Positions 41,814 to 51,221 of a stretch of 64,000 nucleotides of DNA are shown here, piece after piece. The notes under the pieces were generated by a model, which worked only from the letters and a program-made list of their open reading frames with translations, did not search any database and was not told where the DNA came from. This stretch comes from Terrisporobacter petrolearius (GTDB lineage: Bacteria > Bacillota > Clostridia > Peptostreptococcales > Peptostreptococcaceae), in NCBI RefSeq assembly GCF_020748185.1, contig NZ_JAHZMO010000002.1, positions 62,001 to 126,000 on the forward strand. The letters are read 5' to 3'. The first letter of the stretch is position 1; every line of letters begins with the position of its first letter. The position numbers were made by a program, and so were the translations under genes.

Positions 41814-42944
41814 CTATTTATTATTTTTATAGTTTTTTCCAAGTCTATCAGCAGTTATAATTGCAGCTGCCACAGCTTCTACGCTTATAGGGAATGGCAT
41901 AGAATGTACTGATTCTTCTGGTATACAAGATTTTGCTGCAACTTCCATTAACTCTTCTTCACTTATTTCATTTACCCCTATATCTTCTAAACAAACTGGT
42001 AAACCTACTTCCACACAGAAGTCTAATACTTGATTTATTTCTTCTTCAGATGCATTTTCTAGTACTAACTGAGCTAAAGTACCAAAAGCAACTTTTTCAC
42101 CATGGAAATACTTATGTGTTCCTTCTAATATAGTAAGACCGTCATGTATAGCGTGGGCTGCTGCAAGTCCTCCACTTTCAAAACCAAGTCCTGATAAAAG
42201 GATATTTGTTTCTATTATATTTTCAAGGGCTGGAGTAACTAAATTGCAATCACAAGATACTTTCGCCTTAGGTCCATCAGCAAGTAAAGTTTCGTAACAT
42301 AATTTTGCAAGGGCAAAAGCAGTATTAGTACCTTTTGCTGGAGATGTTAAGTTTTCTCTTGCTCCACAAGGAAGACCAGCATTTACATTTGAGTATGATG
42401 CTCTTGTTGCTCTAGCTTCAAAATAAGTTGATAAGGCATCACCCATTCCAGATACTAAAAATCTAGTAGGTGCTTTAGCTATTACAGTTGTGTCTATTAA
42501 TACAACACTTGGACTTTGTTTAAAATATGCATAATCATCAAAAGATCCATCTGGAGTGTATAGTACTGCTGAATGACTAGTAGGTGCATCTGTTGCTGCT
42601 ATTGTTGGAACTATTATTAAAGCTTCACCTTCAGCCACACATTTTGCAGTATCTATTGCTTTACCTCCACCAAGTCCTATTGTACAATCACAGTTATTTT
42701 CTCTTGCTACTTCTTGTAATCTTGCTACTTCTTGTCTTGAGCACTCTCCTGTAAATCCACTTTCCACAAAAGTAATATTAAACTTCTCACAAGTTTTATC
42801 TAGTTTCTCTTTTACACGATTTACATCATCTGGATGCGCTATAAGTAGAGCTGATTTTCCGAAAGTTTTCACGAAATAACCTAAATTTAATAATTCATCT
42901 TCACCTTGAACATATTTTGTTGGACATATTAATGCTTTTCTCAT
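41814..42944 (-). CDS. gldA: glycerol dehydrogenase
   Basis: A 376-aa iron-type alcohol dehydrogenase that oxidises glycerol to dihydroxyacetone with NAD+. GLGGGKAIDTAK binds NAD; TIAATDAPTSHSAV is a family signature. The metal ligands are Asp (VSGMGDALSTYFEA) and His in AAHAIHDGLT and YFHGEKVAFG. The length is normal. The gene is 390 bases downstream of the PocR/AraC regulator, with dhaKL next. It looks like the fermentative, oxidative branch of glycerol use. Confidence 0.93.
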   Translation of the reverse strand: MRKALICPTKYVQGEDELLNLGYFVKTFGKSALLIAHPDDVNRVKEKLDKTCEKFNITFVESGFTGECSRQEVARLQEVARENNCDCTIGLGGGKAIDTAKCVAEGEALIIVPTIAATDAPTSHSAVLYTPDGSFDDYAYFKQSPSVVLIDTTVIAKAPTRFLVSGMGDALSTYFEARATRASYSNVNAGLPCGARENLTSPAKGTNTAFALAKLCYETLLADGPKAKVSCDCNLVTPALENIIETNILLSGLGFESGGLAAAHAIHDGLTILEGTHKYFHGEKVAFGTLAQLVLENASEEEINQVLDFCVEVGLPVCLEDIGVNEISEEELMEVAAKSCIPEESVHSMPFPISVEAVAAAIITADRLGKNYKNNK

Positions 42945-43334
42945 CTTTTAATTACTCCCATCTATTTTAGTTTTATTTTGTTGAAATTTTATATTTTAAT
43001 TATAATATCGTTTTCCTTTTTAATCATGAGGCTTACATGTCATAAAATTACAATTTATAATCGTAATTTTATTAACTAAAATAATAAAATTGTATTATTT
43101 CTACTTTTCGTTAAGTACTTAACCATATTTTTAGACATAAAAATTTATTGCTCTTCGTAAAAAAAAACTTGATTTCCCCTCTTGTTTAAGCAAATTCTTA
43201 CTAAAAAAAAGCTATAAATAGAAAAGAACTGAACTCTTTTCTATTTATAGCTTTCTTAATATTCTCATTAAATTGTTAATCTTTTATTTATAAATGAAAC
43301 TTACATATAAAATTCACTGTGAAATCCTTTATTT
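42945..43334. promoter_or_regulatory. control region between the PocR-like regulator and gldA
   Basis: No RBS-supported ORF. A 10-bp dyad ATAAAATTAC (43042-43051) with GTAATTTTAT (43063-43072) lies upstream of gldA and is a candidate operator. A terminator for the regulator gene is at 43208-43254. The regulator has no obvious direct-repeat AraC site that I can pick out. Confidence 0.45.
43208..43254 (-). terminator. terminator of the PocR/AraC regulator gene
   Basis: A 20-bp perfect stem (43208-43227 with 43235-43254; AAAGCTATAAATAGAAAAGA arm). On the minus strand the stem runs into a stretch of T (complement of 43203-43210). Confidence 0.85.
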
Positions 43335-44357
43335 TTACATGTTTTTATAATATTTTCTATAAACAGAAGGTGTTACTCCTTCATATTTTTTAAAAATCTT
43401 AATAAAATAACCAGGTTCATTAAATCCAAGTTCATCACTTACTTGACTTACACTCATATCACTTTCTTCCAAAAGTTCTTTAGCCCAATTTATTTTCAAT
43501 TTTGATATATAATTAGAAAAACTATCTCCCATTTCCTTTGAAAATAGTCTACTAAAATAACTTTGGCTTATATGACAAACTTTCGCCATACTTGCAACAG
43601 TAATATTTTCACTTTTATTTTTGTATATATAATCAATTGCTGGCTTTAAAGTTGAACTAACCTTTTTATCACATTCATACTGTGAAACATAAGCATCAAT
43701 CATAGCATTAGATATTCCTTTTTTTAACTTCTCAATATTATCTACACTATAACCTTGGAAAAAATCTTCATCTATTTCTTTATTGTTACCTATGGATTTT
43801 TTGTACATTTCCAAAATCAAATTTTTATCTAATGCTTCCTCCACTAAGTAATTACAAAGAGAAGACAACATATTAGCTATATTTTTCACTTCTTCATAAG
43901 TAAGTAAAGGTAGCTGTTCATAATATTTTTTAAATTTCTCCAAAACTTGACCTGATACTGAGTCGTTAGAAGTATCTACTATTTTTTCCATATCTTTAGT
44001 AGAATTATCACTTAATTTAACTTGCCCTGCCATTATTGCCCCCATATATCTACCATCAATAATTATAGGCACTGCCACATCTACTATATTGTAGTGGCAC
44101 AAGTAAATATAAGGTTCATTTGATCTAACCGCTTCTAGCCCACCTCTTGAGTCACATTTTTGACAATATTTCACCATTTGAGGATGATTTCTTACAGATT
44201 CGCAAAACCTAGAACATTTACTATGTTTGCTTATGGGATTTCCCTTATAATCAACTGTTATAATAGCCATGTTTGTGACTAAAGATAAATTATCTTGAAG
44301 AGTTTGCCATTTTTTAAAATCTATTACTTTGTCCAAATTTATTTTCTCTTTTTTCAA
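43335..44357 (-). CDS. PocR-domain AraC-family regulator of glycerol/DHA genes
   Basis: A 340-aa regulator. The N-terminal PocR sensory domain (about 10-175) shows the Cys/metal pattern SKCSRFCESVRNHPQMVKYC and YLCHYNIVDVAVPIIIDG; such domains sense small hydrocarbon diols such as 1,3-propanediol. The C-terminal AraC HTH pair (about 235-338) has NITVASMAKVCHISQSYFSR and VSQVSDELGFNEPGYFIKIF. It lies directly upstream of gldA-dhaKL and probably activates them with glycerol or diol. The ligand is inferred from the family. Confidence 0.88.
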   Translation of the reverse strand: MKKEKINLDKVIDFKKWQTLQDNLSLVTNMAIITVDYKGNPISKHSKCSRFCESVRNHPQMVKYCQKCDSRGGLEAVRSNEPYIYLCHYNIVDVAVPIIIDGRYMGAIMAGQVKLSDNSTKDMEKIVDTSNDSVSGQVLEKFKKYYEQLPLLTYEEVKNIANMLSSLCNYLVEEALDKNLILEMYKKSIGNNKEIDEDFFQGYSVDNIEKLKKGISNAMIDAYVSQYECDKKVSSTLKPAIDYIYKNKSENITVASMAKVCHISQSYFSRLFSKEMGDSFSNYISKLKINWAKELLEESDMSVSQVSDELGFNEPGYFIKIFKKYEGVTPSVYRKYYKNM

Positions 44358-44408
44358 TCTGTAACCCTCCTCTATAGTACGATTATTGATTTATTACAAA
44401 AATGAAAA

Positions 44409-45188
44409 TTACAATGTAAGTTTGTATGAATTTTCTTTAAGCCACTTTTCACTTTTCCTAAAATCAGGTAATATTTCTTCTACAAGATTATAAAAATCCT
44501 TTGAGTGATTCATATGAGCCAAGTGTGAAAATTCGTGAACAATAATATAATCTATTACATGAACTTTTGCCATGGAAATTCTTGAATTAATATAAATAGT
44601 TTTTTTAGATGTACAACTTCCCCATCTTTTCTTTTGTTCTTTAATTTTAATTATGTTAGGGACTAGCTTATTCATCATTGGCTTTTCAATTTTTAATTCT
44701 TCAAGTCTTTTTAAAACTATTTTTTCACTTTCTATTTTGTACCACTTTTTAAGTTCCTTTTTAATATACTCACCTTCATTATTATTAGTAGTAATAATTA
44801 AATTTTTCTCCTTTATATCTATATGACAATAATTTTTTTTATTATTTTGAGTATTTTTATCTTCAACTATTTTTAGTTTGTATTCCTCTCCTAAGTAATA
44901 AAAAACCTCATCATTTACATATTTTCTTTCCTTAAAACTTTCATCCACATTTTCAAATTTATCTAAAGTCTTCATTATCCAAGATGATTTTTCCTCAAGT
45001 ACTTTTTTTAAAAATAAAATAGATACAGATCTTGGACTAATTATTTCTATAGTATTTTTTGGAATTATCCTAATTGAAATATTTTTTCTTTTTCTATATT
45101 CAACTTTAACTCCTATATTTTCTTCTTTATATAAAAAACTAATAGAGTTATTTTTATTATCTAAAAGTACTTCATATCTTTTTATCAT
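44409..45188 (-). CDS. DUF45 (YgjP-like) metallopeptidase
   Basis: A 259-aa protein with the zincin motif HEFSHLAHMNHS (about 213-224: HExxH plus a third His), in the DUF45/YgjP family, related to SprT and WSS1 proteases. KKRWGSCTSKKTIYIN is the conserved strand before the site. There is no signal peptide, so it is cytoplasmic. The substrate is unknown; DNA-protein crosslink repair is only a family-level speculation. It follows the TetB(P)-like gene by 14 bases and may be in its operon. Confidence 0.85.
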   Translation of the reverse strand: MIKRYEVLLDNKNNSISFLYKEENIGVKVEYRKRKNISIRIIPKNTIEIISPRSVSILFLKKVLEEKSSWIMKTLDKFENVDESFKERKYVNDEVFYYLGEEYKLKIVEDKNTQNNKKNYCHIDIKEKNLIITTNNNEGEYIKKELKKWYKIESEKIVLKRLEELKIEKPMMNKLVPNIIKIKEQKKRWGSCTSKKTIYINSRISMAKVHVIDYIIVHEFSHLAHMNHSKDFYNLVEEILPDFRKSEKWLKENSYKLTL

Positions 45189-45202
45189 TTTTCTCTCCCA
45201 AG

Positions 45203-47188
45203 CTATATATTTATTTCACAGTGCATGTGATTTTTCACATCTTCACCTTTCACAATATAACCTTGTCCTTTTGAACAAAATATAGAATTAGACGTATAAA
45301 GCATATCACTATTTTTATCGTAATTTCTTTTTTCTAAAACATCTTCACTATTATGGCATTGATTATATCCATCATAATTAAAAGTAATTCGCCCTCTTCC
45401 CTTAGTAAAGGATATTAGCTCTAATGGATAATTCATAAACTCACTTACAGGACCTCTTCCACTTATTACTGACTTATTATTACTAGAATCTTTAATATCA
45501 AAACTTCCACTCATTTTTTGAATATCTGAAATTACGCTTCCCAAATAATCATTGTCTATTTCTATTTTAAATTTATAATAAGGCTCTAGCAATATGTTTT
45601 TCACTTGTTCTAGTCCTTGTCTTAAAGCTCTAAAGGTGGCCTGCCTAAAATCTCCACCTTCAGTATGCTTGTTGTGTTCTTTTCCAGTTAAAAGAGTTAT
45701 TTTTACATCTGTAACTTCATATCCACCAAGTATACCTCTATGACTTCTTTCAAATATATGAGTTTTTACTAAATTTTGATGACCAACTGTAATATTATCC
45801 ACATGAGCTAAACTTTCAAAGCTTATGCCACTATTTCTTTCACCTGGTTCAATTTTTAGCACAACTTCTGCATAATGTCTTAGTGGTTCAAAGTGACCTA
45901 TACCTATGGCTGTATCCTTTATAGTTTCTTTATATAAAATTTCACAAGGACCAAAATCCACATTTAAATTAAATCGTTGTAAAACTATTTCTTTTAATAC
46001 TTCCAATTGGATTTTGCCCATTATATTTATCTTAATTTCTTTAAGCTCTTCACTATATATGGGATTTAGTGAAATTTCTTCTTCTCCTAAAATTTTAAAA
46101 CATGAGTAAACATCTTTAATATTTATCTTTTCATCAAATAATACTTTTGTACTAAGTGTTGGCACTATAAAGTTATTATCTTCAGTGTTTAGCTTAGAAA
46201 GTTTATCCTCTTCTTTACTTAATACTATAAAATTAGAAGGATAAGTTTGGCTTAGCCCTTTTATAGCTACTATTTCTCCAGCATAAGCTTCATCTCTATT
46301 TATAAATTTATCGCCCTTATAAATTCTTATTTCATTTACTTTTTCTCTTAATATATGCTTTTGACCCATGTAACATAGTTCATCTTTAATTTTCAACTTA
46401 CCTGACATAACTTTTATATATGTTAATCTTTGTTTGTTTTCTTCACTTTTTATTTTATATACTTTTCCAATAAAATTTTTGTTTTCATCATAATTTGTTA
46501 CACTTAAACGATCCAATATTTCTAAAAGATTGTCTACATTTTCATCAAATAAAGCTGAACCAAATACACAAGGATAAATATTACAACTATTAAATAAAGA
46601 TTTGATTTTTTCAAACCATAAATCATAATCATATTTTTCATCTAAAAATCTTTCTAATAATTCTTCATCTTTTTCTGCAATAAATTCTATTAATTCTTCA
46701 CTCATTTTATTATTTAGTTCTTTTGTAAAATCAAAAATGTCCTTAGATAAGTTTTCTTTTAAACTTATATTTATCTCATCTTTATAAGATATATCTCTAT
46801 CCATTTTATTTACAAAAATAATAGTTGGAATATTATGTTCTCTTAAATAGTTAAATATAGTTTCACTATGAGACTGAACTTTTTCCACACCACTTACTAT
46901 TAAAATAGCATAATCTAGCATTTTCAAACTTCTCTCCATTTCAGGACTAAAATCCACGTGTCCTGGAGTGTCTATTAAATAGTAATTTGAGTCTTTGTAG
47001 TTAAAGTAGCCTTCCTTTGAAAATACAGTAATACCTCTTTGTCTTTCTATATGATTATTATCAAAGTATGAATCTTTATGATCTACCCTTCCTCTTTTTC
47101 TTATGGAATTTGTATGATAAAGTATTTGCTCACATAAAGTAGTTTTCCCACTATCAACATGAGCTAAAATACCAATTATTTTATTCAT
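45203..47188 (-). CDS. Tet(M)/TetB(P)-like ribosome-protection GTPase
   Basis: A 661-aa EF-G-like protein. The G domain has AHVDSGKTT (G1), QRGITV (switch), DTPGHVDF (G3) and NKMD (G4). The later domains include the elongation-factor domain IV and C-terminal LLTGKEHNKHTEGGDFRQAT. Length and order match ribosomal-protection proteins such as Tet(M) and TetB(P), which displace tetracycline. It could also be an intrinsic paralogue of different specificity. The start is ATG 47186-47188 behind GAGGTG; the in-frame ATG 12 bases upstream contains the RBS. No leader like that of tet(M) was evident. Confidence 0.82.
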   Translation of the reverse strand: MNKIIGILAHVDSGKTTLCEQILYHTNSIRKRGRVDHKDSYFDNNHIERQRGITVFSKEGYFNYKDSNYYLIDTPGHVDFSPEMERSLKMLDYAILIVSGVEKVQSHSETIFNYLREHNIPTIIFVNKMDRDISYKDEINISLKENLSKDIFDFTKELNNKMSEELIEFIAEKDEELLERFLDEKYDYDLWFEKIKSLFNSCNIYPCVFGSALFDENVDNLLEILDRLSVTNYDENKNFIGKVYKIKSEENKQRLTYIKVMSGKLKIKDELCYMGQKHILREKVNEIRIYKGDKFINRDEAYAGEIVAIKGLSQTYPSNFIVLSKEEDKLSKLNTEDNNFIVPTLSTKVLFDEKINIKDVYSCFKILGEEEISLNPIYSEELKEIKINIMGKIQLEVLKEIVLQRFNLNVDFGPCEILYKETIKDTAIGIGHFEPLRHYAEVVLKIEPGERNSGISFESLAHVDNITVGHQNLVKTHIFERSHRGILGGYEVTDVKITLLTGKEHNKHTEGGDFRQATFRALRQGLEQVKNILLEPYYKFKIEIDNDYLGSVISDIQKMSGSFDIKDSSNNKSVISGRGPVSEFMNYPLELISFTKGRGRITFNYDGYNQCHNSEDVLEKRNYDKNSDMLYTSNSIFCSKGQGYIVKGEDVKNHMHCEINI

Positions 47189-47343
47189 CTTACACCTCAT
47201 TTTTTATAATATATAAACTTATCTTATCATATTGCATTATCATTAGTAAAATAGATTAGTAATATAAATGACTAGCATATTAACTTAGTCCTTTACTACC
47301 TGTTTTCATTGACAAATTTATTATTTTTATTTAATATTATATA

Positions 47344-47358
47344 TGATAGCCATTCTCA
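47344..47358. promoter_or_regulatory. candidate Fur box upstream of the AraC regulator
   Basis: TGATAGCCATTCTCA resembles TGATAATnATTATCA (three mismatches) and shares CCATTCTCA with the second Fur box of the haem operon. It lies about 110 bases upstream of the AraC gene. Confidence 0.4.
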
Positions 47359-47464
47359 TTTGTGAATTAATTATAATTGAAAATAGTATTCTATCATGTC
47401 CGTATTTTTTATTTATTAATATATTGGCATTAAATTTATACTATAATTTAAGGAGTAAAATAAG

Positions 47465-48187
47465 ATGTTAAATATAAATTATATCTCAGAAACATTTTAT
47501 AATTGCTGTAATATACCTATTAAAGCAATATCTAAAGAATATAATGAAATCTATAAATTTGGATACAATGATTATTTAGATCAGCTGTACCCAAAAAATA
47601 AAATAAATGACTTTATATTAAATGAAATGAATAGTAATAAAGATATTTACACTCTATCTATTGATAATGAAATTCAATATATTATTACAGATGCTTGTAA
47701 TGTTTTGTTTATCCTAGGTCCCATATCAACAAATCCTTCTAATAAGTTAGTTTGCTATAAGCCAGCTACTTGTTTTGAATATATAGAGTGTATGCTATGC
47801 AAAATAATTGAAAACAATCTTATTTATGATGTTAACAGTCGTTCATATAATATATATGTTAGAAAGGCAATACATTATATACATAAGTATTACAATGAGG
47901 ATATATCCATAGATGATTTATGTGAAAAATTAAATATAAATAAGTCATATTTTTGTAACTTATTTAAAAAGTCCACAAGCCAAACCTTTTCTAACTTTTT
48001 AAATTATTTTAGAGTTGAAAAAAGTAAAAAGTTACTTGAAGATCCTAAACTATCTTTATTAGAAGTTGCTTTAGAAGTTGGGTTTACAAATCAAAACTAT
48101 TATACAATTGTTTTTAAAAAAATAACAAATCAAACTCCTTCAGCTTATAGAAAAGCTATTGTTTCTCTTAAAAATCAAGTATATTAG
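47465..48187 (+). CDS. AraC-family transcriptional regulator
   Basis: A 240-aa protein. The first ~130 residues form an unassigned, Cys-containing sensor part (YNCCNIPIKAISKEY). The C-terminal AraC domain has DISIDDLCEKLNINKSYFCN and LLEVALEVGFTNQNYYTIVF. RBS AAGGAG. It is transcribed alone toward gltS, with a hairpin (48251-48280) between them. A Fur-like box upstream hints at iron control; targets unknown. Confidence 0.85.
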   Translation: MLNINYISETFYNCCNIPIKAISKEYNEIYKFGYNDYLDQLYPKNKINDFILNEMNSNKDIYTLSIDNEIQYIITDACNVLFILGPISTNPSNKLVCYKPATCFEYIECMLCKIIENNLIYDVNSRSYNIYVRKAIHYIHKYYNEDISIDDLCEKLNINKSYFCNLFKKSTSQTFSNFLNYFRVEKSKKLLEDPKLSLLEVALEVGFTNQNYYTIVFKKITNQTPSAYRKAIVSLKNQVY

Positions 48188-48250
48188 CATTATCTCTAGA
48201 ATATAATCTATAAATATTCCCTTTTAATTGCATACAATAATATTTTAAAC

Positions 48251-48280
48251 TTAAAGACGTTGATCTATCAACGTCTTTAA
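48251..48280 (+). terminator. hairpin between the AraC and gltS genes
   Basis: TTAAAGACGTTGAT (48251-48264) pairs with ATCAACGTCTTTAA (48267-48280). The T tail is short; termination or regulation of gltS are both possible. Confidence 0.55.
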
Positions 48281-48308
48281 ATAGTTTCATATAAAGGTAG
48301 GTGAAAAG

Positions 48309-49511
48309 ATGTATAACCTGGATTTAAATATAGTAAGTACTTTAATATTATCCATTGTCTTATATTTGTTTGGGAATTTTCTTACTAATAAAATCTACAT
48401 CCTTAATAGATTATGTATTCCCCCTCCTGTTGTAGGTGGTCTCACATTTTCATTATTTGTTTTTATTTTAGAATATTTTAAAATAGTAAATTTATCTATG
48501 AATACTCTACTTATGCCATATTTTATGTCATTTTTCTTCACAATAGTAGGATTAAATGTGAGTTTTAAGTTGTTAAAAAAAGGGGGAAAAGTTTTAATTA
48601 TTTACTGGTTTCTATGTGCACTTTTAGGATTTTCTCAAAATATAATAACTTTTGTTTCATCAAAACTTTTAAATATTAATCCTCTTTTAGCTTTAATGTG
48701 CGGCAATATATCTATGGAAGGTGGACATGGTTATTCTTTGGCTTTTGGAAGGACGCTAGAATCTTTAGGTATAACTAATGCTTGTAGCGTAGGATTTGCT
48801 TCTGCTACTTTAGGTTTAATTATGGGTGGAATAATTGGAGGTCCTGTTGCCAAGATTTTAATTGAAAAGCATCATTTAAAGTCTGCCAATATACATAAAA
48901 AAAATAAATCTTCTGTAATAAGCAGTAACTCTTCTATATTAGACATTAATGACACTTTATTCTTTGAACAAATTTTAATTGTTTTAGTTTCTATGAGTAT
49001 TGGTAGTGCTTTAGCAAATATTATTAATTTATATTTTCATATAGTTGTACCTAGTATTGTCGGTTGCATCTTTATTGCAGTACTATTTAGAAATTTTAAC
49101 GATAAGGTTAAAATAATGACAATGGATTTTAAACTACTAAATTTTTTACAAGAATTATCCCTTGGTATGTTTTTGACTATGGCTCTTATGAGTATTGACT
49201 TTTTCACTTTGTCTAGTTTATTTGGACCTATAGTTTTTATAGTAATTTGCCAAGTATTATTTATTGTTATATTTACTACTACAATTGCATTTAGGGCACT
49301 GGGTAAAGATTATGACGCTGCTGTAATGATAAGCGGTATGTTAGGTCATGGCCTTGGGGCGACTCCTAATGCTTTGGCTAATATGGGTTCAATAACAAAT
49401 AAATATGGGCATAGTCAAAGTGCCTATTTAGTAGTCCCCTTAGTTGCAGCTTTTTTGCTAGATATTTTCAGTATCCCATGTATTCTATTTTTTATTAATA
49501 TTCTTACATAA
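48309..49511 (+). CDS. gltS: sodium/glutamate symporter
   Basis: A 400-aa membrane protein with about 10-12 TM helices. Family motifs are SMEGGHGYSLAFG (first re-entrant loop) and GMLGHGLGATPNALANMGSI (second). It imports glutamate with Na+. Internal halves are related. RBS is AGGTGAAAAG before ATG. Size is normal for GltS. Confidence 0.92.
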   Translation: MYNLDLNIVSTLILSIVLYLFGNFLTNKIYILNRLCIPPPVVGGLTFSLFVFILEYFKIVNLSMNTLLMPYFMSFFFTIVGLNVSFKLLKKGGKVLIIYWFLCALLGFSQNIITFVSSKLLNINPLLALMCGNISMEGGHGYSLAFGRTLESLGITNACSVGFASATLGLIMGGIIGGPVAKILIEKHHLKSANIHKKNKSSVISSNSSILDINDTLFFEQILIVLVSMSIGSALANIINLYFHIVVPSIVGCIFIAVLFRNFNDKVKIMTMDFKLLNFLQELSLGMFLTMALMSIDFFTLSSLFGPIVFIVICQVLFIVIFTTTIAFRALGKDYDAAVMISGMLGHGLGATPNALANMGSITNKYGHSQSAYLVVPLVAAFLLDIFSIPCILFFINILT

Positions 49512-49673
49512 ACAAAATTTCCACAAGAGATCTTATCATACTATTTAGTTAATTCTTTTACTAATTAACTTTATTTTTAATTATAAGATACCTTAAATTA
49601 TCATATTTGTATTAAATTTATAAAAAATATCATAATAATAATAGTAAAGTAAATATTATGAAGGAGGTACATT

Positions 49674-49982
49674 ATGAATAGCAATTTAAATTGCCTTGTT
49701 TCAAATTGTGCTTATAATAAATCTGGTTATTGTTATGCTTCACATATAAAAATAGAAGGCTTTGAGGCTACTGTTACTCCAGAAACTTACTGTGAAAGTT
49801 TCATAAGTAAAGCAGAAGCTAATTTTACAAGTAGTGTGAGTGATAGTACATTAACTAATACTCAAAACATTTCTTGTAGCGCCAAAAACTGTACATATAA
49901 TATTCAAGGTGCTTGTAATGCAAATCATGTTCTTGTTAATATGAAAAATGCGGTTTGTGATACATTTAGACTTAAGCATTAG
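49674..49982 (+). CDS. DUF1540-domain Cys-rich protein
   Basis: A 102-aa protein with two DUF1540 repeats: CLVSNCAYNKSGYCYASHIK (about 7-26) with a later Cys, and CSAKNCTYNIQGACNANHV (about 68-86) ending in VCDTF. Each repeat has four spaced Cys and probably binds zinc or another metal. GGAGG lies 6 bases before ATG. Own terminator. The role is unknown; DUF1540 proteins are common in clostridia. Confidence 0.88.
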   Translation: MNSNLNCLVSNCAYNKSGYCYASHIKIEGFEATVTPETYCESFISKAEANFTSSVSDSTLTNTQNISCSAKNCTYNIQGACNANHVLVNMKNAVCDTFRLKH

Positions 49983-49987
49983 TATAT

Positions 49988-50016
49988 AAAAAAGAGAGGT
50001 TACCCTCTCTTTTTTT
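49988..50016. terminator. terminator between the DUF1540 and plsC-like genes
   Basis: AAAAAAGAGAGG pairs with CCTCTCTTTTTT across a 5-base loop; it serves both convergent genes. Confidence 0.85.
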
Positions 50017-50755
50017 AATTTATCTTCTTTTCCATGGCTGCAATCATTTTTTCTTTTATTATTTCTGCCAATACTACTGTTTTAATTCTTGGATTTTCAA
50101 TATGATCATATATAGGGTCTAAGTACTCAACTTCTACACTTCCCGAATGAATTTTACCCACTGGCTCATAGCCTTCATAAGTACTTCTAGAGTTTTTTAT
50201 TACCATGGGAACTATAGGGCATTTAGCCTTATATGCTATTTTTAGAGATCCAGCTTTAAAATCAGAAACTAAAGCATTAGGGTCTTTTACCCAAGTCAAA
50301 TCTCCTTCAGGAAAAACAGCCATGCTTTGACCGTTCTTTATATTTTCTGAAGCTTTAATTATACTTTTCATACCTTCTCTATTATTTTCTCTATTTATAA
50401 AAACACACTTTATTATGTTTAGCCAATGACTAACAATTGGTATATGTCTCCACGTAGGCACGTCAGCAATTAAAACACCTACTGGTTTTTCTATGCTAGA
50501 TACCAAAATATAACTATCTAACATACTGGCATGATTTGATACAAATAAGACCTCTTCTTTAGGTACTTTTTCTTTACCTGTAATTTTTATCTTTATTTTA
50601 ACTAAATTAAGAGATCTTTTTGCATGATTTTTTACAAATCTAAATTTTTCAATACTACTGTATTTTTTTTCATTGTACTTTATTTTTATTAGCTCTGGTA
50701 TAGATAATATGAATCCCAAAAATTGATATAATGCAAACTTAATATAATTAAACAC
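50015..50755 (-). CDS. plsC: lysophospholipid acyltransferase, PlsC family
   Basis: A 246-aa membrane-bound 1-acyl-glycerol-3-phosphate acyltransferase family protein. The HX4D catalytic motif is NHASMLD, and the substrate motif is FPEG in MAVFPEGDL. One hydrophobic N-terminal segment (YQFLGFILSIPE) anchors it. The start is GTG 50753-50755, with AAGGGG 8 bases upstream; the GTG at 50762-50764 is also possible. It uses acyl-ACP or acyl-CoA to make phosphatidic acid. Exact substrate not determined. Confidence 0.85.
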   Translation of the reverse strand: MFNYIKFALYQFLGFILSIPELIKIKYNEKKYSSIEKFRFVKNHAKRSLNLVKIKIKITGKEKVPKEEVLFVSNHASMLDSYILVSSIEKPVGVLIADVPTWRHIPIVSHWLNIIKCVFINRENNREGMKSIIKASENIKNGQSMAVFPEGDLTWVKDPNALVSDFKAGSLKIAYKAKCPIVPMVIKNSRSTYEGYEPVGKIHSGSVEVEYLDPIYDHIENPRIKTVVLAEIIKEKMIAAMEKKIN

Positions 50756-50902
50756 TAACTCCACCCCTTAAAAAATGTTAACAATTAATTCTAGCACACT
50801 TTGATTTATTTTTTAAGTATTTATATTTTGTTATAAAGTCAGTAAGTCTATGAATATAAATTAATAAATAGATAAAGCTTTTCTATGTAAAGGAGGATAA
50901 AT

Positions 50903-51175
50903 ATGGCATCTACCATAAAAAACTATAATGATAGATTAGTTATCATAAATATAAACTCTCATACAGGTGATAAAGTTAAACTAAATCTACCTGTAGAGTT
51001 TGTAAAAAAACTAATAAAAAACAATGCTTTGAATTTTTTTATATTTGAAGAAGAAATAGTTGATACACAGAAGATGATAAAATCTCTTTTAGACTCTTTT
51101 AATTACAATCTAACAGGAGAAATTCTTAATTTAGAAAGATATAATGGTGATTTAGTAAAAATTAAAATTCAATAA
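50903..51175 (+). CDS. YvlB C-terminal-like (SHOCT-like) small protein
   Basis: A 90-aa protein: strand VIININSHTGDKVKLNLPVE and helix FVKKLIKNNAL, then a helical middle and a second strand pair ending YNGDLVKIKI. The pattern repeats the '(S/N)..(T/N)GD.VK' turn and resembles the C-terminal domain of YvlB-like proteins. No membrane segment. AAGGAGG precedes the ATG. Function unknown. It is convergent with the Na/Pi cotransporter. Confidence 0.6.
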   Translation: MASTIKNYNDRLVIININSHTGDKVKLNLPVEFVKKLIKNNALNFFIFEEEIVDTQKMIKSLLDSFNYNLTGEILNLERYNGDLVKIKIQ

Positions 51176-51190
51176 ATTAATATCCTAATT

Positions 51191-51221
51191 AAAAAAGTTG
51201 TCTCTAAGAGACAACTTTTTT
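51191..51221. terminator. bidirectional terminator
   Basis: AAAAAAGTTGTCTCT pairs with AGAGACAACTTTTTT, with runs of A and T on the two sides. Confidence 0.88.
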
